Below are positions 23,683 through 33,383 of a stretch of 64,000 nt of DNA, one piece after another (within the stretch, counting starts at the first letter, position 1; every line of letters begins with the position of its first letter). The translations under genes were made by a program, and so were the position numbers. The notes beneath the pieces were generated by a model. It was not told where the DNA came from. It saw only the letters and a program-made list of their open reading frames with translations, and searched no databases. The stretch is from Alnus glutinosa. Lineage: Eukaryota > Streptophyta > Magnoliopsida > Fagales > Betulaceae. Where the stretch lies: positions 4,040,001 to 4,104,000 of the forward strand of contig NC_084898.1 of NCBI RefSeq assembly GCF_958979055.1. Reading direction: 5' to 3'.

Positions 23683-23912
23683 TGTTGCTTATGCATGGCT
23701 CTCAAATATCTAATGCTCCCTTTCATTCTCTCTGTGGCAAATGGAAGCTTACCAAGAAGGCTCTTAAATCTTGGAACAAGAATCACTCTGGGGAGATCCA
23801 GAATAACATCAAAACAATCTTGCCTGATCTAGATAAGATTCAACAAAGCCCTCCTTCCCCTGAAAACTCAATCCAAGTGCCCTTCAAGATGCCTTTCAAG
23901 AATAATTGAAGT
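23683..23912 (+). pseudogene. LINE (non-LTR retrotransposon) ORF2 fragment
   Basis: A plus-strand frame with CGKWKLTKKALKSWNKNH, GEIQNNIKTI and DKIQQ resembles the linker between endonuclease and reverse transcriptase in plant L1-type LINEs. The frame stops at 23909, and further fragments appear to follow in other frames to about 24050. Dead fragment; exact borders unknown. Confidence 0.6.
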
Positions 23913-24052
23913 GAGATGAGGTTTTATAGAAATAGAAATCCAGGGAATTATGGCTTTAAGTGTGGGGATTTGAACACAATTAATCGTAGAAGGTACAATT
24001 TTGTGTACTTTCTAAAACATGACGATAGAACTTGCCTTAATCAAAGAGAAGA

Positions 24053-24086
24053 TGTTGGTGCTTAATAATTTTATTAAGCACCAACA
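24053..24086. repeat. 34-bp perfect palindrome
   Basis: TGTTGGTGCTTAATAA, then TT, then its exact complement TTATTAAGCACCAACA. A 16-bp stem with a 2-nt centre inside the foldback core. Confidence 0.95.
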
Positions 24087-24483
24087 AATTTCTAGAATGA
24101 GTTCAATAATTTGCCCCTAAACAGTTCCAAAAGTATAGAATGAGGTGCTGCATAAATGCTGCAGCAGTAGACACAGCCAAATATGAAAAACTTGGAGAAA
24201 TTATACAAGCAATATTTTAAGAGAAAAACAAGAGATTCCACCTGATACAGAAATAAGTCCAACAAGGTAATAGACATATGAATACACCAAAAAAAAAATA
24301 TTGTTGTATCAAGAGAACAAGCCTAGAATGCACCAAGAAAAAACTGTATTGTCAGGGCAGAGCCAAGAAAAAAAACTCAACCAATCAATAAAACCCATAT
24401 TTTTTATTGCGGATAAAGTCAAGGAATAAAAACATAGCGAAATACGTCATTAGTGTTTCAAAATTCCAAAAAGAAAACTCATA

Positions 24484-25765
24484 TTAACTAACCAAAAATA
24501 TCTCCATATACCCTGTCTCCAATTTGAGTTTGAACTTTCTTGGGCTACATAGATTTGATTCAAAATCTGTTTTGAGTTATGCAAAAATCATGGTTTGAAG
24601 ACTGATTTAACACATAAACAATGCATAAACAAACATGTAAGTGGGCATTTTATAACCATATACCCAATGGCAAAAAACCACAAATCACAGCAAGCAACTA
24701 AAAAAGGCAGATCAAAAAACAACTCAAAAAATCAGAAATGAGGGAGATCGATACCTAAAAAAAGAAGGTTAGAAAAAAATTCTAAAAAATACCTAAAAAA
24801 AAAAACTTATAGTAACATATTTCATTCATTTCCCACATTCTTCCGGTTTCCTAAAGAAAATAAATTAGCAAATAATCACTAATCCAGCCAAACACACAAC
24901 ATTAAACAGCGAATTGAAAGGATGTTATTGCTCTAAGACCCAAATACAACCAGTTCCAACTACTGATACATCCACATAATCCATTCTCTTGAAAAATACT
25001 AAAAAAAAAACACAAAAGATAACAAAACTTAGTAAGAGGGCATTTTATTAGCAGAAACCCAATTACAAATAATGTATAAACAAACATGTAAGATGGCATT
25101 TTATAACCAGGAACCAAATAGCAAAAAACCACAAATCACAGCAAGCAACTAAAAAAGGCAAATCAAAAAACCAGAAATGGGGGAGATCGCTACCGGTGCC
25201 GGAAATGGGGGAGATCTAGGCCGGAAATTAGGGAAATGGTCGCCGGTACTGTGGGAGATCAAATCTCAGCCAACTTTGTCCCTCCAATTCCTGCATTTTC
25301 TCAGCCAAATCTCAACCAAAAACAACTAAAAAAACCAGATTTTGAGAGGAAATCAAAAAAAAAAAAAAAACTAAGAAAATCTTACGTTGGATGGGCTCAT
25401 TGGCGGTGGTGGTGGTGGTTCGGCTCGGGCTGCTCGTGGCGGTACAGTGGTTGGGTCGTCAAAGCCAAACTGGAGATGGAGAACGCATGGTGGTTGGGTT
25501 TTGGCCAGAGATGGAGAACGCACAGTGGAGTGGTCGACGGTGGCGGGCTCACGGTGGTGTTGAGGAGAGGAGATGGAGAGAGAGAGGGAGGGAAAAATTT
25601 GGGGGGGAAATGGTTTGGGGAAGAAATGGGTATAGAATGGACCTAAATCAGGTTTCAAAATTCGATTTTTGTTTTTTTTTTTTTTTTTTTTATAAAAAAA
25701 AAAAATTAAAAGGCAAAAGGCCCTTTCCACGTAGGTAAGGGCCGGGCAAGCCGTCCCCTGCCTAT
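24484..25765 (-). repeat. Right arm of the foldback element
   Basis: Inverse of the left arm (about 21541 back to 19751). The arm-specific region 25170-25290 has three copies of a GGGGGAGATC-type word absent from the left arm. A poly-T/A hairpin-prone run sits at 25672-25704. Frames at 25236-25738 are low-complexity (W, G, R or P runs). Confidence 0.75.
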
Positions 25766-25884
25766 CATTACTCCACTACTCCTTGAAGAGTCTAGTCAAG
25801 ATCATGGAGTTGTACGTCTTAGGCCGGCCAGCTAGCCCCGCTTATCCAGAGAGACAGGGGAGTTTAGCTTGAAAGCACAGTGGC
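25766..25884. other. Unique flank of the foldback element
   Basis: Short unique-looking sequence; nothing recognised. Confidence 0.4.
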
Positions 25885-26550
25885 TCTTCGTTTATTTTGA
25901 CGTAAAAATATTATTTATATTTTATGATGTTTGGTGTGAGTTGTGCGACCGAAAATAATTTTTTTGGAAAATGAATTCAATTTTTAAATTTTATAAATCA
26001 TTTTCTGAGACTGAGTTTCTCATTCTCAAACTGTCAAACCACCACTGGATCACTATTGAACCACTACCAAGCTAGTACCGGGCCACCGTCAGACCACCAC
26101 CGAGCCATCCCCGAACCACCACAAGCCACCTTGGACCACTGAGCCACCCTGGACCACAACCCCCAAATGCCCAGGGGTGGCTCGACCACCCTTGGGATTT
26201 TTTTTTATTATTTTATTATTATTTTGACTTGAGTTAAATTTGAAAAGTTTGGTTAAAAACAGGTCGGATAAAATCCGAATACAATTTTAATTCTAAATTC
26301 TGAATTCAAAAAGCATCCAAGCATTGTTTCCCAATATAATATAATATAATTTGAAAAACATAGACACCCAAACATCCCCTAACATTTTATCAATATTATG
26401 AACTGACATGGGTGCTTTACAAGAAAGTGGATATAGTGAACCAATACCAATATTGTTTTTCTTTTCTAAAAAATAATTATTAATAAACAACACAAAATCC
26501 AAAACAATCAAAACAATTTTTAATTTTACGTCATATCAAAATACTTTTTC
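25885..26550. mobile_element. Family-B element with CCACC-rich core
   Basis: The left end TTCGTTTATTTTGACGTAAA matches family B. The core at 26030-26190 is a run of imperfect CCACC/GAGCCACC repeats, and a TTTTACGTCATATCAAAATA right-end-like word sits near 26526. Non-coding; the right border is approximate. Confidence 0.45.
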
Positions 26551-27024
26551 AAAAAAAAAAAAAAACTCTCTAGAAAACATAAAAGAGAAGGGAATTCCCT
26601 AACTCAAATTTGGGAAAGGAATAAGTGAGGGGGTTCGGGGCTCGAAGTGTTTGGACATGTTTCTAGCAACTTGGGGTATAAATCCCACTTTTTCGAATGC
26701 CCAGGCCCAACACTCCCTCCTTTATTCCCTACTCAAATTTTAAGGGACTGAAATCCTTACCTTATAAAAGATGAGGATCTCCTTAAACAAGGGAGGCCGA
26801 TGGCCAACTTATCCTAAACAAACGATATCTTATATTGTCCGAATTAGATATGTCCACGGCCTTATTACTAGCAATTTAGGTAGAATATGTAAAAGAGTCT
26901 AAATAGAACTCAATTATAAGAATAAAAGGCTGAATGATCTAAAATTTATTTGAATAAATAAATTTTATATAGGCTATTTTACAATATATGCCAAATTACT
27001 TACAAATTGTTGGCAACCTGTTAC
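26551..27024. other. Intergenic, with a decayed inverted repeat
   Basis: GGGAATTCCCTAACTCAAAT near 26589 and TTCCCTACTCAAATTTTAAG near 26725 repeat one motif in the same orientation. It may be a decayed MITE. No gene. Confidence 0.4.
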
Positions 27025-27234
27025 CCTCCAGTATGGGGGGATTTTTTTTTTTTTTTTTTTTTTAGTAAACATTGATTGACATGATATAAAGTAAAAAAAG
27101 TTTATATAGAAAAGTGAAAAAATTGTGTTGTATTGGATTTTTTATTTATTTAAATAGCAATAAAAAATTGTTGATGTGATGTAAATAGTGAAAAAAGTAA
27201 AAATGTTTTGAAGTTAATGTTTTTTTTGAAAGAA

Positions 27235-27276
<42 letters not shown>

Positions 27277-27305
27277 AAAAGAGAAGGGGTTGCCAAACGG
27301 GGATC
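27025..27305. mobile_element. Family-C MITE, copy 1
   Basis: Shares with 31525-31807 the ordered words ATTGACATGATATAAAGTA, TTTATATAGAAAAGTG, AATTGTTGATGTGAT and AATGTTTTGAAGTTAATG. Long poly-T and poly-A tracts sit near the ends. Confidence 0.7.
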
Positions 27306-27480
27306 TTGTCTCCCTTGAAGGCGGCGGTATAGGTCACGTGTAAAGTAGAAATAAGAGAGACCAGCTAATCAATCAATTATGACATTGCATTAGTTAGGAC
27401 ACCTCCAACAATGGTACATGCCCCCACGTTTTAAACCTAGTTGTAACATGGGACCAACCATAGAGTAGGATTGACAAGCA
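27306..27480. other. Intergenic
   Basis: No gene or repeat recognised. Confidence 0.4.
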
Positions 27481-28050
27481 TTAGGCCAGATTTAAGTACA
27501 TAGCACTGCATTCTAGATTCTGGCCTCTTTTGCTAGAATCCAGCACGAATGGCCAGATTCTGGCTATTTTGCCTGAATCTGGCCAACCCATATTTCGGCA
27601 ATACTGATTGGATTCCGGCCTTCATCTCCGGAATCTGGCAACAATAGCCGGAATCCTACCGGCAAGTGACGAAATCTTGTTATTGGTGATTTATGATTGA
27701 ACTTTTGTCAATAATTTAAATTTATTGTTGGATGTTATTTGTGGCTCTTCCAATTTGAAAATATATGATTATTGTTAGTCAATATGTATGTTTTAGTTAA
27801 ACATAATTTTTTAGTTGCTTTTTTATATTATTTTACATTAATATTTTTATGTTGTGAATAAAAATTAATTTTATAATTAAGTTAATATGATTGAATGAAA
27901 ATATAAAAAATATAAAAATATATTTGTGATTTTCGTACGCACCAAACATCAAAAAAAAATGTTTTCTACGAAAATCATTTTTTTGAAAAATGACTTCCCA
28001 AAAAATATTTTACGATGGAAACTATTTTACGCCAAAACAAACGGAACATA
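27481..28050. mobile_element. Family-B element, 3' part
   Basis: It has the CCGG-rich core words (TTCCGGCCTTCATCTCCGGA, GATTCTGGC) seen at 37640-38100. Its right end TATTTTACGCCAAAACAAAC then GGAACAT parallels TTTTACGTCGAAACAAACGG at 38237. The left terminus is not found; it appears truncated. Confidence 0.55.
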
Positions 28051-28199
28051 AATAAGATAAAGTTCAGAGAGAGAGTTTGAGAGCAAAAAGGCATGAGGTG
28101 AGTTAGAGGTGAGAAATTTTGGTGGAAGAGAGGGCGCAAATGATGTTGGCATCTTGGTGGGGAAAGTTTCACGTAGTCGTAGGCACCAATACCTTCTGC

Positions 28200-28506
28200 C
28201 TTTCTTTAAAAAAAAAAAAAAGAGTAGTTTTCATAACTCTGTTAGAGCGACACTAGTGCCGTCGCTAATACTAATAAATTATATTATATTAGCAGCGACA
28301 ACATCGTTGTTGCTAATATATGCGACGACAACGGTTGTCGACTCTAATATTATTATAATACATACAATACTGCTTTTAGGTAAAAAAAAATTCTTGTCTA
28401 GATATTAGCGACAACTGCAAAATGTCGTTGGTAATAAGCAATTATTAGCGACAACATTTTGGTGGTCGCTATTACTTTGGCCGCTAAAACAAAATTTCTT
28501 GTAGTG
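28200..28506. mobile_element. CACTA-type right end with GCGACAAC repeats
   Basis: It ends AAAATTTCTTGTAGTG, the inverse of CACTACAAGAAATTTT. Subterminal repeats TTAGCGACAAC / GTTGTCGCTAATA occur about six times in both orientations. The left end is unresolved. Confidence 0.6.
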
Positions 28507-28979
28507 CGTATATGTCCCACACGATAAAATCTAACGTTTAATTTGTAGGGATGAATTTTTTTTCCAAAACATGAATGAAAGAAACCCCAACAATGATAAT
28601 AATAGTTGGTTAAAAACTGCAAAGATCAGTAAGCACAAATAAATTAATTAATGATATAACCCAAGGGAAAACTCAGTACTCAAGTTTTGTCAATGTTCAC
28701 AGAGCATCCCTGATATATCCCAAAGGCTGACCAAGGAATCAACACTTCCAACAGCGAAATATCGATCTATTGATAACATATGTCTGGAACTAATTTTTAT
28801 CAGAAGAACAACAGGGAGTCCTTCTTTATGTTCTTGATATATAACATATATCTGGAACTAATTTTTATCATAATGTGATGCTTTTATAAAAGTAATCGAA
28901 ATATCATTAAAAAGAAGAGCATTAAGGCAACCCAGGTACACAGAAAAATGTAAGACTAAAGAAACACGATGCATTGAAT
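28507..28979. other. Intergenic, 3' of the F-box pseudogene
   Basis: It contains a direct repeat of TATCTGGAACTAATTTTTAT (near 28780 and 28849). No gene. Confidence 0.5.
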
Positions 28980-30031
28980 TCAAATGACACTATCACCGTC
29001 GAGGAGAAGGAGGCTTCCCACCCAAGTCCCTGTCCAACACTTGTTGCGAATATGCGTGAGGAAAATATTGTGTGTGCTCTTTTTAATATCATACCAAAAG
29101 AGATTAATCCATCTCCATCAGAACCTTTTGGCCGTCCGTCGTTGAGAACACTACTCGCCACCCCTTGAGAGGTGCCGTCTTGTATTTGAAAGTCGGCACC
29201 ATACAAAGCCGACTCCAACCTCTGTCCTTCATCATCCAAAACTCAATATTAATGGATTGTGCGTCCAAAGTTTTAACCTCATGCAGTTCAACCGGAAGCC
29301 CACGCTCTCGGAATTTCTCGGTGGTGAGATGGAATTCGAGAATCTTCCCTCGACGAGTCACATTCTTAACCACCCAATACAAAGCATTGTTCACAAAAAC
29401 CGGCCCCGAAGAAATACGCGACGGCCAGTAAGGCCATTCGTCCTTTACACTTGTCCAACAATGCGCTTTCAGACTGCATGTATACCTTAACTTCAAAGGC
29501 CCCTGCAAGCTATGCATGACTGCTTTCAAAGTATTCCACAATCCTCAAAACCTTGTAATCGTCGTTGGCCAGGTCATACCCGAATGCAAAATTGAATCCG
29601 TATTCAAAATTGGGCGGGAGACCAAGAGCGCGTACGGTTGGTAGAGAGGATAATTTCTTATACTTTCTGATTGATGGGTTCCAAATCACAGTTTCATCAT
29701 CATACGTGTGGATGCAAACCAAGCCATTGCAACAGCCTACGATCTTCGAGAATCTGTGTGGATTATAGAATGGAGGGAATATCTTCACGGGCTGATTCTC
29801 GTCGGAAAGGTTGACCAAGTAGTAGTTTAGCGGCCGATCAGCCTTACAGTTCCATGTCTGGACAAGGAGAGTGCATTCGCTGTTGGTCTCGAGATGCATC
29901 TTGATGAAACGTGGCTCGTTGATTAGGGCAAACCATGAATTGGAAACGCACTGTAAACGTACCAGAGACTTGACGGGTAGTCGGAATAGGTGGGAAAGTA
30001 TTTCGGGGATTAGATCTTGCGGTATCGACAT
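28980..30031 (-). pseudogene. F-box protein (F-box/associated interaction type), two frameshifts
   Basis: It starts MSIPQDLIPEILSHLFRLPV, a clear F-box (LPVKSLVRLQCVSNSW), which in family members binds SKP1 in SCF ubiquitin ligases. The associated beta-propeller-like region follows: GCCNGLVCIH, ETVIWNPSIRKYKKL, NDDYKVLRIVEYF. The frame breaks at about 29515-29520 (after YFESSHA) and continues one frame over with LKLRYTCSLKAHCW to KVLMEMD. It breaks again near 29107 and finishes in the third frame with WYDIKK, then WVGSLLLL, ending at 28980. Both breaks are one-base-type shifts without GT-AG borders, so this is a recent pseudogene or carries sequencing errors. Summed length, about 350 codons, suits the family. 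Confidence 0.85.
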
Positions 30032-30264
30032 CTTCGATCTCCTCACTAAATTCCTTCGATCTGAATTTGGACGGTGGGTTTCGCAGGATAGTAGGTTGAG
30101 GGAATCAATAGGCCAGGATGGAGGACTTTATGTATATCCGGACACCGACTGTGTGGGAGAGGTTAAGTCGGTGACTTGGGTGAGTCTTACCACTTGGGCT
30201 CAGAGACTCATACATCTGAGTCCATGGGCTGCTGCTAATTTTAATGTGATAAGAACTCAATATT

Positions 30265-30600
30265 CTACCCAGCATATGGAAAAAAGAACGAAGAATACTG
30301 AGCTTGATTCTGGTTCATTATCATCGGGGGATTGAAAATCTGTGGCTTCTCATCCCCACCTTCAATTGCTTGCAGCTGTTGTTGATGGAATACGCCCGGT
30401 AAAAGACTACTTGCTGGAACAGAGAACAAAGGGTTCGTGTGCTGATTGGGAGCGGAAACCCAAGCAAACCTTGCATTGCCGAAGGGAAAATCGGAAGAGA
30501 GTAGAGGTAAAGAAGGATCACTGTTTGGTCGTTGTGAGCAACTTAAGTAAGGACTCTGTTGCCCATGTATACCAATTTGGGTAGTTTGGAAGTTGCACAA
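30265..30600 (-). pseudogene. Unidentified coding-like fragment
   Basis: A 110-codon open stretch on the minus strand, serine/proline/glutamine-rich, with QRPNSDPSLPLLSSDF and HQQQLQAIEGGDEKPQ, ending FFFPYAG. The composition is protein-like, perhaps the C-terminal end of a regulatory protein, but I do not recognise it. It overlaps a PPR scrap on the other strand, so one of the two readings is spurious. Confidence 0.25.
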
Positions 30601-30655
30601 TTGCTATTTGAGAAAATGCACGAGAAGGACTCTGTTGTGATTCACGGCTCATTCA
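30566..30655 (+). pseudogene. PPR-protein scrap
   Basis: The plus-strand frame MYTNLGSLEVAQLLFEKMH then EKDSV matches the typical PPR pattern (G-x-L-x-x-A-x-x-L-F-x-x-M). About 30 codons only. Confidence 0.5.
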
Positions 30656-30726
30656 CCTGTTATGAGTTTAATAAATCTCTCTCTCATCAAAAGTTTGATT
30701 CACAGGCCAGGTTTTGAGTTGTAGTT

Positions 30727-30790
30727 GGGGTGTGAGATTGAGAATTGCCATCGGGGTTGCCCAAGGATTAGCATACCTTCTGGATGAAGA
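30727..30790 (+). pseudogene. Receptor-like kinase scrap
   Basis: The plus-strand frame VRLRIAIGVAQGLAYL resembles kinase subdomain VIa of plant receptor-like kinases, just before the HRD loop, which is missing. Confidence 0.4.
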
Positions 30791-30944
30791 TTTTGATCTC
30801 TTCATCTTGTGGGTCTGTCCAACTGTGTTGGTGAATACTTTTGTTTTCTAAGTTCCCAATATTGAGCTTGATCGTTTTCGAATCTTTTTCATAGTTTTAT
30901 CTGCAACCAAACGGAACATCTGAAGTATTTTATATGCTGTAAAC

Positions 30945-31086
30945 AGACCCAAAACCTCCTTCACCTATCAAGGTTTTGTAGTTCTCGGTCGCTGTCTCTA
31001 TGTCTTCAAGAGTAAACCTCTCAATAGTTATCGACTTTATACTGACATCATCTTTGCTGGGTAGATAGATGAGTACATCTGCATAT
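30945..31086 (-). pseudogene. SYMRK-like receptor kinase fragment
   Basis: The minus-strand frame [20 protein letters not shown] continues [20 protein letters not shown] and SVY. This is the juxtamembrane and glycine-loop region typical of SYMRK/nodulation-type LRR receptor kinases, required in other plants for symbiosis signalling. It stops two codons after the loop; no lysine, catalytic or LRR parts remain nearby. A single-exon scrap, not functional here. Confidence 0.65.
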
Positions 31087-31524
31087 TTTAGGAGAATTAT
31101 TTTTTTGAGAAAAAAACATCATCCACATCATCCACAACAGTTGAAACTGAGCTCAACTAGCTGGACAACTTAAATTATGTTCTTGCCTAAGTGACATTAT
31201 CTATTATCCGTACTCTTGAGTGAACAGTGTAAACATAGTAAGTGATCTTCGTGCCCCACCTGGAAGACAATTTTCATGTCTTCGTGTATATGCTCCAGAG
31301 AGAATTCGGATTTTTGGTCATTAACAGGCTTGTGTTAAAGCAAAAGTAATTTCATCAGATGTGTTGCTCAACAATTAATTTCGTCATTTCTCTCAGACAT
31401 TTCATCAAACACCTTCTGGGCACCCATTCAACATGGATCTTTGAATGCCATGCTGGTACAGCGCCGGCCACCTCTGGCCCAAGGAATTTGATAATGTAAT
31501 AAAAAGGCTGTAAGCAGCAAGCAT
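31087..31524. other. Intergenic, no gene seen
   Basis: Mixed sequence between fragments. It may include intron relics of the kinase fragment, but nothing diagnostic. Confidence 0.4.
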
Positions 31525-31807
31525 AGAATTCCATAACCCCCTTCCCCTCCCCTCCCCTCCCTTCCCTTGGGGGGAATTTTTTTGTTGAGTAAAAGTAAAA
31601 AGTGATTGATGTGATATAAAGTAGAAAGAATTTATATGGAAAAGTGGAAAAATTTTGTATTGTAGTGAGTTTTTTTATTTAAATAATAATAAAAAATTGT
31701 TGATGTGATATAAAAAGTAAAAAGGTTAAGAATGTTTTGAAGTTGATGTTTTTTGGGAGAGGTGAAAATAAATGGAGGGGAAGGGGAGGGAGTTATTAAA
31801 CGGGGCC
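31525..31807. mobile_element. Family-C MITE, copy 2, inserted in PPR pseudogene
   Basis: The left end CCCCTTCCCCTCCCCTCCC is mirrored by GGAGGGGAAGGGGAGGGAG at the right. The core shares GATTGATGTGATATAAAGTA and AAAAATTGTTGATGTGATAT with 27025-27305. It cuts the PPR frame at about 31807. Confidence 0.75.
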
Positions 31808-32148
31808 ATCGCGTGTTCATGAATGTTCCTCCCCTCTTCAATGGCAAAAAGTGCGGAGCATGCCTTGAGCACAAACGGGAAGGTAAAATTATCAGGTGCG
31901 AGGCCATAATCAAGCATTTGGTTATAAAGCGAAATTGCAGATTCATACCGACCATTCCACGTATACCCCCAAATCAAAACATTCCACAGAAATAAATTGT
32001 CTTCAGGAATTCTATCGAACAAGAGGTGTGCATCAGTTAAAGAGTCACAGACACAATAAAGATGAACAAGTTTAGTAGCTGTAAAAATATCAAACCCGAG
32101 ACCCACGTGGAAAAGGTGGGCATGAAGTTGATCGATTTCCGGGCAATA
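31808..32148 (-). pseudogene. PPR protein, N-terminal fragment
   Basis: The minus-strand frame reads EIDQLHAHLFHVGLGFDIFT, then ATKLVHLYCVCDSLTDAHLL, FDRIPEDNLFLWNVLIWGY, and DNFTFPFVLKACSALFAIEE with GRNIHEHA. These are P/L/S-type PPR units of the plant organelle RNA-editing class. After about 113 codons the frame runs into the family-C MITE, and no later repeats, E or DYW domain are found below it. Upstream it is cut at about 32150 by GC-rich repeat sequence. Truncated at both ends. Confidence 0.75.
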
Positions 32149-32149
32149 G

Positions 32150-32834
32150 GGGGTGGGCCACCTCAGACGTGGCGCTGGCTTCCACGAGCCACCACCCTCT
32201 TTCTCTTTTTTTAATAAAAAATAAAAATTTTAATTAAAAAATAATATAATATAATGAAAAAAATAATATTTTAAGATGATGTGGCAAAAATGCTGATGTG
32301 GCACTAACGGAGCTTAAAAAATGGACGGAAAACTAACGGAGGGACCTGTTTCAAATTCACGAAAAACTAAAGAATTCAATGTTGAAAAAAAAAAAAAATG
32401 AGGGGTCTTTTAAAATTTTTGCGCAAACTCAAAAATTTATTATACAGTTACACTTATAATTTTCTATCTAAATTACGGTTTGCCAGGCTATAATTGTGAA
32501 AACCTCTCATAAACTATTGAAACAAATAATTGTAAGAGAACAAACAATTGTAAGAGATCCGATCTCATAATTAAAACCAGATCATATATATATATGCCTC
32601 TAAATGATTTGATGAGACCAGCCATCATGGTGCATGATGATTGATGACTTTACATTGGTTCTTTGAAAGTTTTCCCATCAAAACATGGGCTGAGAAAGCA
32701 GTACTATCAGCTCATCCCGGCCAAAGTGATTACTCTAACCCACAGAGTACTTGTGATCAACTGTTGTCTACAAGACTAGAAAACAAAATTAAGATCACTT
32801 GATGATCTCTTTCTTTAACAATAAATCTCGAAAC
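32150..32834. other. Repeat-derived intergenic sequence
   Basis: 32151-32440 has GTGGGCCACCTCAGACGTGG and TGATGTGGCACTAACGGAGC with A/T-rich tracts, resembling a decayed MITE. 32441-32834 shows no gene. Confidence 0.4.
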
Positions 32835-33087
32835 CGTTAAATCATCACTTATTCAAATATGTTTAAGCTGATAGTAAGAGGTAAATTTAATCACTTAATT
32901 AATACTTTAATATTTCCTCTCACGTGTGAGCTCAACACTAGGTATATAATTGAAAATAGAGTGAATGACGAAATCAAGGTTCAAACTTAAAATATTTGGT
33001 TCTGATATCATGTTAAATCACCATTTATCTCAAAAACCTAAGTGGATAAGAAGAGATAAATTTAATCACTTAATTAATACTTTAACA
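32835..33087 (-). mobile_element. TRIM retrotransposon
   Basis: Two ~75-bp direct repeats (about 32835-32912 and 33011-33087) with the words TTAAATCA(C/T)CA(C/T)TTAT and AATCACTTAATTAATACTTT flank a ~100-bp core. Inside the right repeat border on the minus strand is TGATATCAGAACC, a diverged initiator-Met primer site. Very short LTRs with no genes define a TRIM. Relatives lie in the thaumatin-2 intron and at 43328-43566. Confidence 0.8.
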
Positions 33088-33328
33088 AAAATAGTTTGTT
33101 CAATGCAAATAAATTGAAAATAAAATAAAATAAAATAAAATTTGTGTCAGATGAATGATTTTTTAGTGGATAACTCCCTTATTTCTTTATTCTCTTCTCG
33201 AAAGCAGCCTTCATTTTTGACTTCATCCTCATTATGAAGTGGGCAAGAAGCCGCCTCCACCTTTACTTTAATAAAAGTTGTATAATCGCAATTATGTGCA
33301 TCAAGCCAAAAGCCACCCATCCTCTAGC
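33088..33328. promoter_or_regulatory. Promoter-side region of thaumatin-like gene 2
   Basis: AT-rich with AAAATAAAATAAAATAAAA near 33120. No defined element apart from the TATA box that follows. Confidence 0.4.
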
Positions 33329-33336
33329 TATATAAA
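33329..33336 (+). promoter_or_regulatory. TATA box of thaumatin-like gene 2
   Basis: TATATAAA lies 55 bp before the ATG at 33384. The upstream in-frame ATG at 33354 is only 18 bp past the box and would fall at or before the transcript start, which favours 33384. Confidence 0.8.
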
Positions 33337-33383
33337 CCCAGCAATAGAGCCAAATGAACCAAGCACAAGCCAGCTACATAAAA

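Larger units (their letters stand above)
19751..25765. mobile_element. Foldback / long-TIR DNA element (~6 kb)
   Basis: The ends are inverted: left ATAGGCAGGGGACGGCTT, right AAGCCGTCCCCTGCCTAT. The similarity continues inward for over 1.2 kb (left arm 19751-21541, right arm 24484-25765), including matching CT-rich tracts, the CCACTGTGCGTT block and the GAGACAGGGTATATGGAGAT block at the inner edges. The left arm is about 500 bp longer, so the right arm has lost sequence or the left has gained some. Arms of this length are typical of Mutator-like or foldback elements. I found no exact TSD and no transposase. The core holds a GRF zinc-finger pseudogene and a LINE piece. Confidence 0.8.

Noticed and set aside
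25236..25738. Three overlapping frames rich in W/G/R or P
   Set aside because: Composition of a GGT-repeat in the inverted arm; no matching frame survives in the other arm.
15759..28506. CACTA-type ends as one 12.7-kb element
   Set aside because: The 3-bp flanks differ (AAG and CGT), and the interval contains a gene-free patchwork of unrelated elements. They are treated as two remnants.
29104..29541. Small introns to rescue the F-box reading frame
   Set aside because: No GT-AG pair of plausible length spans either break. The overlap of frames is typical of single-base indels.
33354..33383. In-frame ATG upstream of thaumatin gene 2
   Set aside because: It lies 18 bp past the TATA box, at or before the likely transcript start, and would place extra residues before the signal peptide. 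The ATG at 33384 fits better.
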